Of a stretch of DNA of 64,000 nt, positions 47,473 through 56,337 are shown piece after piece (the first letter of the stretch is position 1; each line of letters starts with the position of its first letter). The stretch comes from Erythrobacter sp. HL-111 (GTDB lineage: Bacteria > Pseudomonadota > Alphaproteobacteria > Sphingomonadales > Sphingomonadaceae), in the NCBI RefSeq assembly GCF_900105095.1, contig NZ_LT629743.1:1-64000 (forward strand), read 5' to 3'. Both the position numbers and the translations under genes were made by a program. A model generated the notes under the pieces. That model was not told where the DNA came from. It saw only the letters and a program-made list of their open reading frames with translations, and did no database searches.

Positions 47473-48242
47473 CGTGTTTCCTCTCCGGGTTCGGGATAGA
47501 TCGCCTCGACGAAGTAGAGGCCGTGGGGGGGCGCGTTAAGCCCCAGTTCGGCGCGGTCGCGCGCGGCAAGCGCTGCGGCAATGCGACGTTCCGGCCAGGT
47601 GCCCGCGCCGACCAGCTTGAGGCATCCCACCATCGAGCGGACCTGGTGATGCAGGAAGCTGCGCGCTTCGGCGCGGACGTGGATTTCGGGGCCGAATTCG
47701 CCCTGCGCCGCGGTGACATCGAGCCGGTCCAGCGTCTTGACCGGATCCTTCGCCTGGCACTGCACGCTGCGGAAGGTGGTGAAATCGTGCCGTCCGACCA
47801 GCGCCTGCGCCGCGCGGTGCATGGCGTGCGGATCGAGTTCGGCGGCGACGTGCCACGCCCGCCCCCTGCCGAGCGTCAGCGGCGCGCGGCGATTGACGAT
47901 GCGGTAGAGATAGCTCCGCCCGATGCAGGAAAAGCGCGCGTGCCAGTCGTCCGGCACGATCTCGCAATGGGTCACGGCGATCGGATCGGGCCGCAGGTGC
48001 GCGTTCAGCGCCTCCATCAGGCGGAACGGGGCGATGTCCTTGGCAAGATCGACATGGCTTCGCATCGCGAGCGCATGGACCCCCGCATCGGTCCGCCCGG
48101 CGCTGTGGAGCGTGGCTTCCTCGCCGGTGATCCGGTGGATCGCTTCCTCGAGCGATTGCTGCACGCTCGGCCCGTGGGCCTGCCGCTGGAGCCCGTGAAA
48201 GGGCGTTCCGTCGAATTCGAGGGTGAGGGCGAAGCGGGTCAC
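47469..48242 (-). CDS. truA: tRNA pseudouridine synthase A
   Basis: 257 residues. It makes pseudouridine at positions 38-40 of tRNA anticodon arms. Catalytic aspartate is in [14 protein letters not shown] near residue 52; the later [13 protein letters not shown] and the N-terminal [16 protein letters not shown] are characteristic. The gene follows fmt with a 30-base gap. Confidence 0.97.
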   Translation of the reverse strand: MTRFALTLEFDGTPFHGLQRQAHGPSVQQSLEEAIHRITGEEATLHSAGRTDAGVHALAMRSHVDLAKDIAPFRLMEALNAHLRPDPIAVTHCEIVPDDWHARFSCIGRSYLYRIVNRRAPLTLGRGRAWHVAAELDPHAMHRAAQALVGRHDFTTFRSVQCQAKDPVKTLDRLDVTAAQGEFGPEIHVRAEARSFLHHQVRSMVGCLKLVGAGTWPERRIAAALAARDRAELGLNAPPHGLYFVEAIYPEPGEETR

Positions 48243-48272
48243 TTCTCGCCCCGCCTGCTTGCGCTTCGGGAG

Positions 48273-49178
48273 TCAGCCAAGCCTCGTCCCCGGCACGGCG
48301 GGCCGCCCGCGCAGCACGTCCTCGCGGCTCATCGCGGGCTTCCCGGCGCGTTGCAGGCGCAGCGGACGGATCGCGCCGGTGCCGCAGGCGATGGTCATGT
48401 CGGCATCGAGCACTTCGCCCGGGTGGCCCGAGCCTTCCGCGAGTTCAGCCAGCAGCAGCTTGACCCGCTCTTCCCCCAATTCGAACCATGCGCCGGGGAA
48501 GGGAGCAAGGCCGCGCGCCTGCCGCTCGATCGCCTCGGCGCTGGCGGTCCAGTCGATGCGGGCTTCTGCCTTGTCGATCTTGGGGGCATAGGTGGCGAGC
48601 GCCTCGTCCTGCGCCTGCGGAGGGAAGGCCGGAAGGTCGGCGAGCACGTCCACCATTGCCCCTGCACCCATCTGCGCGATTTCGGCGGTCAGTTCCCCGG
48701 TCGTCTTGCGGGCGATCGGTGTGGACACGACGTGGAGCATCGGCCCGGTATCGAGCCCCGCCTCCATCTGCATGATCGTCACCCCCGTTTCCGCATCGCC
48801 CGCCAGCACCGCGCGGTGGATCGGCGCCGCCCCGCGCCAGCGCGGCAGGATCGAGGCGTGGATGTTGAGGCAGCCGTGCCTCGGCGCATCGAGCACCGCC
48901 CGCGGCAGGATCAGGCCATAGGCCGCGACCACCGCGACGTCCGCACCGAGCGCGGCGAATTCGGCCTGTTCCCCGGCCCCCTTGAGCGACCGGGGATGCC
49001 GCACCGGCAGGCCCAGTTCCTCCGCCTTCGCCTGCACCGGGGAGGGGCGCAGCTTCTTCCCCCGCCCGGCGCGCGCGGGCGGCTGGGTATAGACGCAGGC
49101 GATCTCGTGCCCGGCCTCGTGGCAGACCGTCAGCGCCGGGACGGCGAAATCGGGCGTTCCCATGAAGATGATGCGCAT
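48273..49178 (-). CDS. fmt: Methionyl-tRNA formyltransferase
   Basis: 301 residues. It formylates initiator Met-tRNA. The N-terminal Rossmann fold starts [16 protein letters not shown]; the catalytic segment is [20 protein letters not shown], with [12 protein letters not shown] and the C-terminal OB domain ([17 protein letters not shown]). Divergent from recR and def, which act in the same pathway. Confidence 0.97.
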   Translation of the reverse strand: MRIIFMGTPDFAVPALTVCHEAGHEIACVYTQPPARAGRGKKLRPSPVQAKAEELGLPVRHPRSLKGAGEQAEFAALGADVAVVAAYGLILPRAVLDAPRHGCLNIHASILPRWRGAAPIHRAVLAGDAETGVTIMQMEAGLDTGPMLHVVSTPIARKTTGELTAEIAQMGAGAMVDVLADLPAFPPQAQDEALATYAPKIDKAEARIDWTASAEAIERQARGLAPFPGAWFELGEERVKLLLAELAEGSGHPGEVLDADMTIACGTGAIRPLRLQRAGKPAMSREDVLRGRPAVPGTRLG

Positions 49179-49231
49179 AAGAGCCGAGCCCGAGCTTTGT
49201 GAAACCTCGCAGCGCCCCTATCTCTCCCCCC

Positions 49232-49828
49232 ATGGCATCGCAAGAGATCGACACCCTCGCCAGCGCGCTCGCCCGCCTGCCGGGCCTCGGCCCGCGCTCG
49301 GCGCGGCGCGCGGTGCTGTGGCTGGTCAAGAACCGCGCGGGCGCGCTGCCGGCCCTGCTCGAGGCGTTGGACGCGGTTTCGCAGACGCTGGTCGAATGCG
49401 ACACCTGCGGCAATGTCGATACGAAGAACCCCTGCGGCATCTGCGCCGATCCGAAGCGCGACGAACGCGCGATCTGCGTGGTAGAGGACGTTGCCGATGT
49501 CTGGGCGCTCGACCGCGCGCGCCTGTTCGAGGGGCGTTACCACGTCCTGGGCGGCAGGCTTTCCGCGCTGGACGGGATCGGCCCGGAGGACCTTGCGATC
49601 CCCGCGCTGCTCGCCCGGGTGGAAAACGGGGCGGTCGACGAAGTGGTGCTCGCCATGAACGCGACGCTCGAAGGGCAGACGACCGCGCACTACCTTGCCG
49701 AACGGCTCGAGCCGCACAAGGTCCGCATCACCCAGCTCGCCCACGGCCTGCCGGTCGGCGGGGAACTCGACTATCTCGACGAAGGGACCTTGGCCCAGGC
49801 GCTGAGGGCAAGGAGGCCGCTGGATTAG
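49232..49828 (+). CDS. recR: Recombination protein RecR
   Basis: 198 residues. Forms the RecFOR/RecOR complex that loads RecA on gaps. Helix-hairpin-helix [19 protein letters not shown] near residues 13-31, four-cysteine zinc site CDTCG...CGIC near 57-72, and Toprim core [22 protein letters not shown] 49232 starts [10 protein letters not shown]; the frame extends upstream to 49199 without support. Confidence 0.97.
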   Translation: MASQEIDTLASALARLPGLGPRSARRAVLWLVKNRAGALPALLEALDAVSQTLVECDTCGNVDTKNPCGICADPKRDERAICVVEDVADVWALDRARLFEGRYHVLGGRLSALDGIGPEDLAIPALLARVENGAVDEVVLAMNATLEGQTTAHYLAERLEPHKVRITQLAHGLPVGGELDYLDEGTLAQALRARRPLD

Positions 49829-49885
49829 CGCATCCAGCAACGCAGCCATATTGAAGAAATCCTCGCTCCGGCTTAAATACGGGCC

Positions 49886-50458
49886 ATGGCTATCCGCGAA
49901 ATCCTCGAAGTGCCGGACCCCCGGCTCAAGATCGTCTCGACCCCGGTCGAACCGCATGAGTTCGACGACGACCTGCGCGCCCTCGTCGCCGACATGTTCG
50001 AAACCATGTACGATGCCCCCGGCATCGGCCTCGCCGCGATCCAGGTCGGCGTGCCCAAGCGCGTGCTGGTGATCGACCTCCAGCCGGAAGACCCGGACGC
50101 GGAGCCCGTGGAATGCGACCATGACGGGCACAGGCACACCCACCCGGCGACGAGGAAGGAGCCGCGCGTCTTCATCAACCCGGTGATCCTCGACCCGGCG
50201 CAGGAGCTGTCGACCTACCAGGAAGGCTGCCTCTCCGTTCCCGAGATCTACGCCGATGTCGACCGCCCCGCATCCTGCACCGTGCGCTACCAGGACCTCG
50301 ACGGGAACACGCACGAGGAACACCTGACCGGCCTGATGGCGACCTGCCTCCAGCACGAGATGGACCACCTCGAAGGCATCCTGTTCATCGACCACCTGTC
50401 GCGGCTCAAGCGGTCGATGGCATTGAAGAAGCTCAAGAAACTGCGCCAGGCGGCGTAG
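49886..50458 (+). CDS. def: Peptide deformylase with His-rich insertion
   Basis: 190 residues. It removes the N-formyl group. All three motifs are present: [10 protein letters not shown] near 46-55, EGCLSVPE near 112-119 and QHEMDHLEG near 154-162. Between residues about 68 and 92 there is an insertion rich in acidic and histidine residues ([11 protein letters not shown]) that typical enzymes lack and that may bind metal. It is 57 bases after recR. Confidence 0.95.
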   Translation: MAIREILEVPDPRLKIVSTPVEPHEFDDDLRALVADMFETMYDAPGIGLAAIQVGVPKRVLVIDLQPEDPDAEPVECDHDGHRHTHPATRKEPRVFINPVILDPAQELSTYQEGCLSVPEIYADVDRPASCTVRYQDLDGNTHEEHLTGLMATCLQHEMDHLEGILFIDHLSRLKRSMALKKLKKLRQAA

Positions 50459-50466
50459 TTTGTTTG

Positions 50467-50488
50467 CGAAGGCGCATCCGCGCCTTCG
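50467..50488 (+). terminator. Hairpin after def
   Basis: CGAAGGCGC-atcc-GCGCCTTCG is a perfect nine-base stem eight bases after the def stop. No T tract follows, so termination is likely but not certain. Confidence 0.5.
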
Positions 50489-50585
50489 TCCTCGGGGCTA
50501 TTCCTTCGCTACGCTACGGGCCCCTGCGGGCGCGCAGTCGCGCTTGCGGCGCTTTGCGCCGGGCCAGCGCGACTTTGCCGTGTGC

Positions 50586-50999
50586 TTAGTCCGCATCCTC
50601 GCTGTCCATCAGGCCCTGCACGGCGGCCTTGGTGTCGGCGATCACTTCCTCGCACATCCGCGTGCAGCGCCGGCAATAGGCCTCGTCATACTGCTTGCAC
50701 AGGGCGTGGCATTCTTCGCAGGCGATGATCGCCGCCGCGCCCGCCGCCTTGACCGTCTTGACGTGCCCGCCGACCCGGCGCGAGGCGACCCGGTAGAAGG
50801 CGGTGCAGGCATCCGACGCATCGAGACAGCGGCGGATGCATTCGGCGCGGCTCTGCGCGTCCGGTTCGGCGAGGCAGGCATCGGCGCAGGCGTTCATGAT
50901 CGCCGCGCCGTACATGGCGTGTTTCACCGCCTCGCCCAGCCGGTCCTCGTGATCGCCGCCTTCGAGCGGGTGTTCCTTCAGCATTTCCTTGATCGACAT
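50586..50999 (-). CDS. Cys-rich four-helix protein, probable copper-binding (Csp-like/DUF326)
   Basis: 137 residues starting MSIKEMLKEH at ATG 50999, with AAGGAG ten bases upstream. Cysteines are spaced along helices: NACADACLAEP, AECIRRCLDASDAC, ACEECHALC and YCRRCTRMC. This pattern is seen in copper-storage four-helix proteins. No export signal, so cytoplasmic storage or detoxification is likely. It lies between def and rmuC, reading leftward. Confidence 0.8.
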   Translation of the reverse strand: MSIKEMLKEHPLEGGDHEDRLGEAVKHAMYGAAIMNACADACLAEPDAQSRAECIRRCLDASDACTAFYRVASRRVGGHVKTVKAAGAAAIIACEECHALCKQYDEAYCRRCTRMCEEVIADTKAAVQGLMDSEDAD

Positions 51000-51327
51000 G
51001 GGGCTCGCTCCTTGTTTGTGGATGAAGCGAACCGCGCCGGGGATAGGTTCCGAGATGGCACTTGGCCACGCTCTGCGTTCTGCGTATGTTTTGTGAACTA
51101 GATTGAGAAGGAGACGCCTATCGATCACTGATGCCGTCGGGCGATAAACGACAACCGGCTAAGGTCCGTCGTGATATGCGATGCTGAACCGACGCGAGTA
51201 AGACTTTGCCTGCGGAACGCCCATCAAGAAGGCGAGCGTATTAGCGGGTTGAAAAGCGTAAATCTTCAAGCTGATGCTTCGCGCAGCACTCCAGCCAAAT
51301 CGAAACCACGCATAAGAGGAGGATGGC
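51000..51327. other. Gene-free stretch upstream of the copper-protein gene
   Basis: No convincing gene is seen. Composition is less GC-rich than around it. It holds the promoter of the leftward Cys-rich protein gene and the ribosome site (AGGAGG) of the small frame at 51328. Confidence 0.5.
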
Positions 51328-51486
51328 ATGATTTTGCCCCCTCACGTTTTGCGCTGGTTAAACGGCCTTTGCTATTGGGTGTTACTCTCGTCCGACGGGA
51401 GCAACTGCGTGTGCCAATCGGAGTTCGGTTTCGAGACCGAAGCGCAAGCAAAGGCTGATTTTGTTTGGCGGTTTGCCATTCGATAA
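51328..51486 (+). CDS. Possible 52-residue small protein
   Basis: A frame of 52 codons, MILPPHVLRWLNGLCYWV and ending FVWRFAIR, follows a strong ribosome site AGGAGG four bases before ATGGC, i.e. nine bases before ATG 51328. The sequence is aromatic and protein-like (SEFGFETEAQAKADFVW). No homology can be judged. It lies 51 bases before rmuC in the same direction. Confidence 0.4.
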   Translation: MILPPHVLRWLNGLCYWVLLSSDGSNCVCQSEFGFETEAQAKADFVWRFAIR

Positions 51487-51537
51487 CCAGCAGGGTGGTG
51501 GAGCACGCCCATCACCCGACTGGTTAAAGGACGTGTT

Positions 51538-52953
51538 ATGGACCCCACGATTCTCGCACTCGCCGCGCTCTTGGTCGGCGCCATTTTCGGCCTTGTCGTA
51601 GGCCATTGGTTCGGTGCGCGCCCGCTTGCCGATCTGCGCGCGCGGCTGGCTTCGCGGGAGGAGGAGTTCAGGCGCGCGGTGGCCGAACTGGGCGAGGCGC
51701 AGGTGGAGCTCGCCGGGGCGAAGGAGCGGGCCGGACAGGCCGGCCGGCTGGCCGATGAACTGGACAAGGCCCGCGCCGAAAACGCGACCTACCGGGCGGA
51801 ACGCGCCGGGTTCGAGGAGCAGAAGCGCCTGCTCGAGGAATCGCGCGAGAAACTGCTCAAGGAATTCGAGAACACAGGGGCAAAGGTGCTGGAGGCCGCG
51901 CGCGCGCGGTTCGACAGCGAGGCGACCAAGCGGCTGGGCGAGGCGCAGTCGCAGCACAAGGAGGCGGTCGCCAACCTGCTCAAGCCCGTGAGCGAGCGGC
52001 TCGAGAAATACGAACGCCAGGTCGAAACGCTGGAGAAACAGCGCGCCGATGCCTTTTCCAGCCTCAACCGCGAGATCGAGCTGATGCGCGTGTCGCAGGA
52101 ACAGGTCCGCAAGGAGGCGGAGCGGCTCGGCAATTCGCTCACCAACGCGCCCAAGGCGCGCGGGCGCTGGGGCGAACGGGCGCTGCAGAACGTGCTCGAA
52201 CAATGCGGCCTGTCGCAGCACACCGATTTCCTGCTCGAACAGTCGATCGACACGGGCGAGGGCCGACTGCGGCCCGACGCGATCGTCCGGGTGCCGGGCG
52301 AAAAGAAGCTGGTGATCGACGCCAAGGTGTCCCTCATCCACTACCAGGCCGCGTTCGAGGCGGACGACGATGCGGAGCGCAAGCGCCATCTCGACCGCCA
52401 CGCGAAGTCGATGCGCGGTCACGTCCAGACGCTCGGGTCCAAGGGCTACCAGAGCCAGTTCGAGGACGCGCCCGACTATGTCGTCATGTTCGTGCCGGGT
52501 GAGCATTTCGTCGCCGCCGCGCTCGAACACGATCCGGAATTGTGGGACTTCGCCTTCCACAACAAGGTGCTGCTGGCGACGCCGACCAACCTCGTCGCGA
52601 TCGCGCGCACGGTCGCGCAGGTCTGGCGGCAGGACAAGATGGCGAATGAGGCGGCGGAGATCGGCCGGATGGGCGCGGAGCTTTACGACCGCCTGCGGGT
52701 CGCGGCCGAGCACATGAAGCGGGTGGGCGGCGGGCTCGAAACCGCGGTCAACAACTACAACAAGTTCGTCGGCAGTTTCGAGCGCAACGTGCTGACCTCG
52801 GGCCGCCGCATGGCCGAGAAGGGGCTGGAGATCGCCAAGGAGATCGAGGAGGTCCCCCTGGTCGAGGCCGCGCCGCGCTACAATGCCGAGGACGCGAAGG
52901 CGGTCGAGGCGGAATATCCCGCGCTCCCGGCGGACCGCGACGCGGCGGAGTAG
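51538..52953 (+). CDS. rmuC: DNA recombination protein RmuC
   Basis: 471 residues. N-terminal membrane anchor (ILALAALLVGAIFGLVVGHW), a long coiled coil (about 30-190), and the conserved RmuC core with a nuclease-like fold: APKARGRWGERALQNVLEQC, then PDAIVRVPGEKKLVIDAKVS. RmuC limits DNA inversions at short repeats. Strong family match through the core. Confidence 0.95.
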   Translation: MDPTILALAALLVGAIFGLVVGHWFGARPLADLRARLASREEEFRRAVAELGEAQVELAGAKERAGQAGRLADELDKARAENATYRAERAGFEEQKRLLEESREKLLKEFENTGAKVLEAARARFDSEATKRLGEAQSQHKEAVANLLKPVSERLEKYERQVETLEKQRADAFSSLNREIELMRVSQEQVRKEAERLGNSLTNAPKARGRWGERALQNVLEQCGLSQHTDFLLEQSIDTGEGRLRPDAIVRVPGEKKLVIDAKVSLIHYQAAFEADDDAERKRHLDRHAKSMRGHVQTLGSKGYQSQFEDAPDYVVMFVPGEHFVAAALEHDPELWDFAFHNKVLLATPTNLVAIARTVAQVWRQDKMANEAAEIGRMGAELYDRLRVAAEHMKRVGGGLETAVNNYNKFVGSFERNVLTSGRRMAEKGLEIAKEIEEVPLVEAAPRYNAEDAKAVEAEYPALPADRDAAE

Positions 52954-52996
52954 CCCTGCGTCGCGGCGGCGGCGGCGGCGGGAAGGGCAGGGCTTT

Positions 52997-53026
52997 CCTA
53001 CTGCCTGCCGGCCTACTGCCTGCCGG
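52997..53026. repeat. Two tandem 15-bp repeats downstream of rmuC
   Basis: CCTACTGCCTGCCGG occurs twice without gap. A GGC-rich stretch precedes it. The gap 52954-53226 has no gene. Confidence 0.7.
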
Positions 53027-53190
53027 GACGCGATGACGGGCCTTGCTCTTTCCCACCCTCCGCAACCGCCCGATTTTCGGCCGGGACCTGCCCGGCGCGG
53101 CAGAAACGCGCCCGTTTCCCATGTTCGTCGCATTGCCGAATTCCGGGCCATGACCCTGAATTCAAACAGGAAATCCGCCCTGAAACAAGT

Positions 53191-53203
53191 TTACACGGTG
53201 TAA
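53191..53203. promoter_or_regulatory. Palindrome TTACAC-G-GTGTAA between convergent genes
   Basis: A perfect 13-base palindrome, TTACACGGTGTAA, typical of TetR-family operators, lies between the 3' ends of rmuC and the RNA methyltransferase. No gene start is nearby to be controlled, so its role is unexplained. Confidence 0.35.
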
Positions 53204-53226
53204 CCTTTGTCACCTTTTCTGGCCGC

Positions 53227-54027
53227 TCACCCCTCCAGCGCCGCCAGCGCCTCGTAGGCCAGAACCGCGCCCGCCACCGCGGCGTTGAGCGAATCCGCCC
53301 GGCCGCGCATCGGCATGGTCACGCGCAGGTCGCATTCGGCTTCGTAGTCCTCGGGCAGGCCGCGCGATTCGTTGCCGACGAGGAGGAAGCACGGGCTGCG
53401 GTAGTCCGCGCCGCGATAGGGCACGGCCTCGCGCAGCGACGCGGCGACGAGCTGGCCTTCGCCTGCCCGCAGCCAGCCGATGAATTCCTCCCACGAAGCC
53501 CGCGCCACCTGCTGCGTGAATACCGCCCCCATGCTCGCCCGCACCGCCTCCGCGCTGAAGGGATCCGCGCAGTCGCCCACCAGGATCAGCCCGCCCGCGC
53601 CGACCGCATCGCCCGTCCGCAGCATCGTGCCGAGATTGCCCGGGTCGCGCAGCTCCTGCGCCACCAGCCAGATCGGCGCGACGCTGCGCTCGAGCCGGTC
53701 GAGCCGCGTGTCCCATTCGGCGAAGACGCCCGCCACGCCCTGCGGATTGGCCTTGCCCGTGATCTTCGAAAGGATGTCGGGCGTGGTCGTCACGATCTCT
53801 CCGCCCGCCGCTTCGACCTCCCGTTCGAGCCGGGCGAGCAGTTCGTGCGGCTCGCGCTCCTCGGCCATGACGAGCAGGCGCGGCACCCTGCCGCTCGAGC
53901 GCGCATCCTCGAGCAGGCGCAGCCCCTCGACCAGGAACTCGCCCGCGCGGCGGCGGTGCTTGCGGTCGCGCAGGCTGCGCAGGTGCTTGACCGTGGGATT
54001 GGAAAAACCGGTGATGTGGCGTCGCAT
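53227..54027 (-). CDS. TrmH/SpoU-family RNA 2'-O-methyltransferase
   Basis: 266 residues. SPOUT fold with substrate-binding N-terminal domain (GFSNPTVKHLRSLRDRKHRR, FLVEGLRLLEDA) and the trefoil-knot methyltransferase: ELRDPGNLGTMLRTGDAVGAGG, then FLLVGNESRGLP and ADSLNAAVAGAVLAYEAL. Resembles RlmB/TsnR-type rRNA methylases; target nucleotide unknown. Confidence 0.9.
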   Translation of the reverse strand: MRRHITGFSNPTVKHLRSLRDRKHRRRAGEFLVEGLRLLEDARSSGRVPRLLVMAEEREPHELLARLEREVEAAGGEIVTTTPDILSKITGKANPQGVAGVFAEWDTRLDRLERSVAPIWLVAQELRDPGNLGTMLRTGDAVGAGGLILVGDCADPFSAEAVRASMGAVFTQQVARASWEEFIGWLRAGEGQLVAASLREAVPYRGADYRSPCFLLVGNESRGLPEDYEAECDLRVTMPMRGRADSLNAAVAGAVLAYEALAALEG

Positions 54028-54045
54028 GGTGGGATCCGCGGCCGG

Positions 54046-54336
54046 TCAGTCCTCGCCGAAGCCGCTTTCCACCAGCGCGGCGAGGTCTTCCATCACGCGC
54101 TCCGCCTCCTCGCCCGCGACGATCAGTTCGACCGTGTCGCCTTTCGCCGCGCCGAGCATCATCAGGCCGAGGATCGAGCCCCCGGCGGCGCTGTTGCCGT
54201 CCTTGGCGACGCGCACCTCCACCCCGTCGGGCAGCGCGTTCACCGCCCCGACGAAGCGCGCGCTCGCCCGGGCGTGGAGGCCGCGGCGATTGACGATCGT
54301 CATCGTGCGGCGGATTTCGGTCCGGTTCTCGTTCAT
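54046..54336 (-). CDS. HPr-family phosphocarrier (nitrogen PTS)
   Basis: 96 residues. The phosphorylated histidine is in NRRGLHARASARFV near residue 21; the regulatory serine loop GNSAAGGSILGLMMLGA is near 47-63. It would take phosphate from EI-Ntr and pass it to the EIIA next door, and HPr kinase (hprK, 55874) would phosphorylate the serine. Such systems in Alphaproteobacteria regulate carbon and nitrogen use, without sugar transport. Confidence 0.93.
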   Translation of the reverse strand: MNENRTEIRRTMTIVNRRGLHARASARFVGAVNALPDGVEVRVAKDGNSAAGGSILGLMMLGAAKGDTVELIVAGEEAERVMEDLAALVESGFGED

Positions 54337-54377
54337 CCTGCGGCCCTCTCCCTGGCCTCGTTCAAGCCTGCGCGCCG

Positions 54378-54815
54378 CTAGCCCGAGCCTCCGCTCGCCT
54401 TGCGCGGGGTGCGCGAATCGTCGCCGAGCAGCTCGCTCGCCACGGTGATGTAGGTCCGCCCGGCGCTCTGCGCGGCCTCGACCGCCTCGACCACGCCCAT
54501 CGTCTTGCGCGCTCCGGCGAGGCGGATCAGCATCGGCAGGTTGATCCCCGCGATCACCTCGACCCGGCCCGCATCGAGCAGCGAGATCGCGAGGTTCGAG
54601 GGCGTCCCGCCGAACAGGTCGGTGAGGATGATGACGCCCGCCCCCGCATCGACGCCGGTGATCGCCTGCGCGATTTCGGCCCGGCGCTGTTCCATGTCGT
54701 CATTCGGGCCGATGCAGACCGTGACGATCCCGTCCTGCCGGCCGACGACGTGCTCCATCGCCTCGACGAACTGGTCGGCAAGGCGGCCGTGGGTGACCAG
54801 TATCAGACCAATCAT
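54378..54815 (-). CDS. Mannose-type EIIA domain protein (PTS regulatory)
   Basis: 145 residues. The EIIA-Man fold starts MIGLILVTHGRLADQFVEAM with the phosphorylated histidine 9. GVIILTDLFGGTPSNLAISL is the family core. No EIIB/C transport parts are nearby; with HPr and HprK it makes a regulatory phosphorelay. The C-terminal tail (SRTPRKASGGSG) is short and flexible. Confidence 0.92.
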   Translation of the reverse strand: MIGLILVTHGRLADQFVEAMEHVVGRQDGIVTVCIGPNDDMEQRRAEIAQAITGVDAGAGVIILTDLFGGTPSNLAISLLDAGRVEVIAGINLPMLIRLAGARKTMGVVEAVEAAQSAGRTYITVASELLGDDSRTPRKASGGSG

Positions 54816-54873
54816 GCGGGATAAGAATCCGTGTTTGCGGGCGCCTGGCGCGCCTCGTTTGAGAGGTGGACCG

Positions 54874-55818
54874 TCATTTCGACCCCGCCTGGCGGCGTTC
54901 CAGTTCGTCCGTCGTGCGCGAGCCGAGATTTCGGTGGCGTACAGTGGGCGAAAATCCGTGGCTACGCAAGGCCCGCGCCATCGCCTCGGCGGTGTAGACC
55001 GAGCGGTGTCTTCCCCCGGTACAGCCGAAAGCGACGTGGACATAGGACTTGCCCTGCGCGCGGTAGCGCGGGAGCAGGGTGAGCAGGAGGTCGCGGATGC
55101 GCGCGAAGGCGTCGGCGAAGGCGGGATCCCGTTCGATGTGCGCGCCTACGGGTGCGTCGCACCCGGTCAGTTCGCGCAGGCCGGGGACCCAGTGCGGGTT
55201 GTCGAGGAAGCGCATGTCGAACACGAGGTCGGCGAGCGGCGGCATCCCGCGCGCGAAGCCGAAGCTCGAGATGGTGAGCGTCGTCTCGTCCGCGCCGTCA
55301 TCGCCGAACAGCTCGCGCACGCGGCCCTGCAGGTCGTTCGAGGAGAGCGCGGTCGTATCGATCACGATGTCCGCCCAGCGCCGCAGCGGCTCGAGCAGTT
55401 CGCGGTCGGCCGCGATCCCGTCGAGCACGGGGCGGCCCTGCGCCATCGGGTGGCGGCGGCGCGTCTCGTTGTAGCGCCGCTCGAGCTCGACATCGGCGCA
55501 GTCGATGAACATGAAGCTGGTCGAAAGATCGCCGCGTTCCGAAAGGTCCTTGGCCAGCGCGATGACGTCGGCCGGGACGAAGCCGCGCGTGCGCGAATCG
55601 AAACCGATCGCGAGCCGGCCCGGCTCCTCCCCCGGTCGGGCGACGAGGCGTTTGAGCATCCGCACCGGGAAATTGTCGATCGTCTCCCAGCCGAGGTCTT
55701 CCAGCACGTCGAGCGCGGTCGACTTGCCCGCGCCCGAAAGCCCGGTGACGAGCAGCAGGCGCTGCGGCGCGTCGGCACCTTCGGCCCGGCCGGGTTCCTG
55801 TTCGCTGGGGCTGGTCAT
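54874..55818 (-). CDS. rapZ: RNase adapter/nucleotide-binding protein RapZ
   Basis: 314 residues. Walker A LLLVTGLSGAGKSTALDVL near 22-40, then ETIDNFPVRML and GFDSRTRGF. The C-terminal part holds ISSFGFARGMPPLADLVFDM, FLDNPHWVPGLRELTG and FGCTGGRHRSVYTAEAM, all RapZ hallmarks. In E. coli it controls glmS mRNA turnover through small RNAs; here the role is unproven. Gene order hprK-EIIA-rapZ-HPr is conserved in the class. Confidence 0.95.
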   Translation of the reverse strand: MTSPSEQEPGRAEGADAPQRLLLVTGLSGAGKSTALDVLEDLGWETIDNFPVRMLKRLVARPGEEPGRLAIGFDSRTRGFVPADVIALAKDLSERGDLSTSFMFIDCADVELERRYNETRRRHPMAQGRPVLDGIAADRELLEPLRRWADIVIDTTALSSNDLQGRVRELFGDDGADETTLTISSFGFARGMPPLADLVFDMRFLDNPHWVPGLRELTGCDAPVGAHIERDPAFADAFARIRDLLLTLLPRYRAQGKSYVHVAFGCTGGRHRSVYTAEAMARALRSHGFSPTVRHRNLGSRTTDELERRQAGSK

Positions 55819-55873
55819 CGCGCGCCTTTTCGCTCCGCCGCGGCGCGATGGGAAGCGCCTTTTTCGCGCGCCC

Positions 55874-56329
55874 TCATGCGGGCGGGGCAAGACCATGGAT
55901 CCGCAGCGCCCATTCCGCCCTTGCCGCGGGCGCGACCGTGCCGGGGTCGAAGGCGAGCACGGGGATCTCGCAGCCGAAAAGGGTGCGACGTGCGGCGCGT
56001 TCGGGCAGGCGTTCGGGCGGCGCGTCGTCCGGCGCAGGCAGGGTGAGGATCAGCGCGACCGGGCAGGGCGGCGCGGGTTCCACCCTGACAATGCCGATCC
56101 CGCGCAGTTCGATCAGCCCGGCGATATGCGGCGGCGGCGCGGCAACGAGCGTACCGTCCCTGCGGCGCGTAAGGGTGACGCCGTCATCCCCGATCAGCCC
56201 CGCTCCGCGGTCGATCAGGGCGAGCGCGAGGCTCGACTTGCCGCTCCCGGGCGCGCCCTCGATCAGCAGCGCGCGCCCGGCGATCGCGACCGCGCTCGCC
56301 TGCAGCACCATGCCCGGCTGTTCGGCCAT
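55874..56329 (-). CDS. hprK: HPr kinase/phosphorylase, short alphaproteobacterial form
   Basis: 151 residues. Only the C-terminal catalytic domain of the Gram-positive enzyme is present, as usual in Alphaproteobacteria. P-loop GAPGSGKSSLALALIDRG near 27-44, then LIGDDGVTLTRR and the IELRGIGIVRVE signature. It phosphorylates serine of HPr. ATG 56329 is chosen; ATG 56368 would overlap chvG more. Confidence 0.9.
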   Translation of the reverse strand: MAEQPGMVLQASAVAIAGRALLIEGAPGSGKSSLALALIDRGAGLIGDDGVTLTRRRDGTLVAAPPPHIAGLIELRGIGIVRVEPAPPCPVALILTLPAPDDAPPERLPERAARRTLFGCEIPVLAFDPGTVAPAARAEWALRIHGLAPPA

Positions 56330-56337
56330 GCGGGGGA

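Noticed and set aside
51171..51458. 95-codon open frame in the def-rmuC gap
   Set aside because: No ribosome site and biased composition; the frame at 51328 is the better candidate there.
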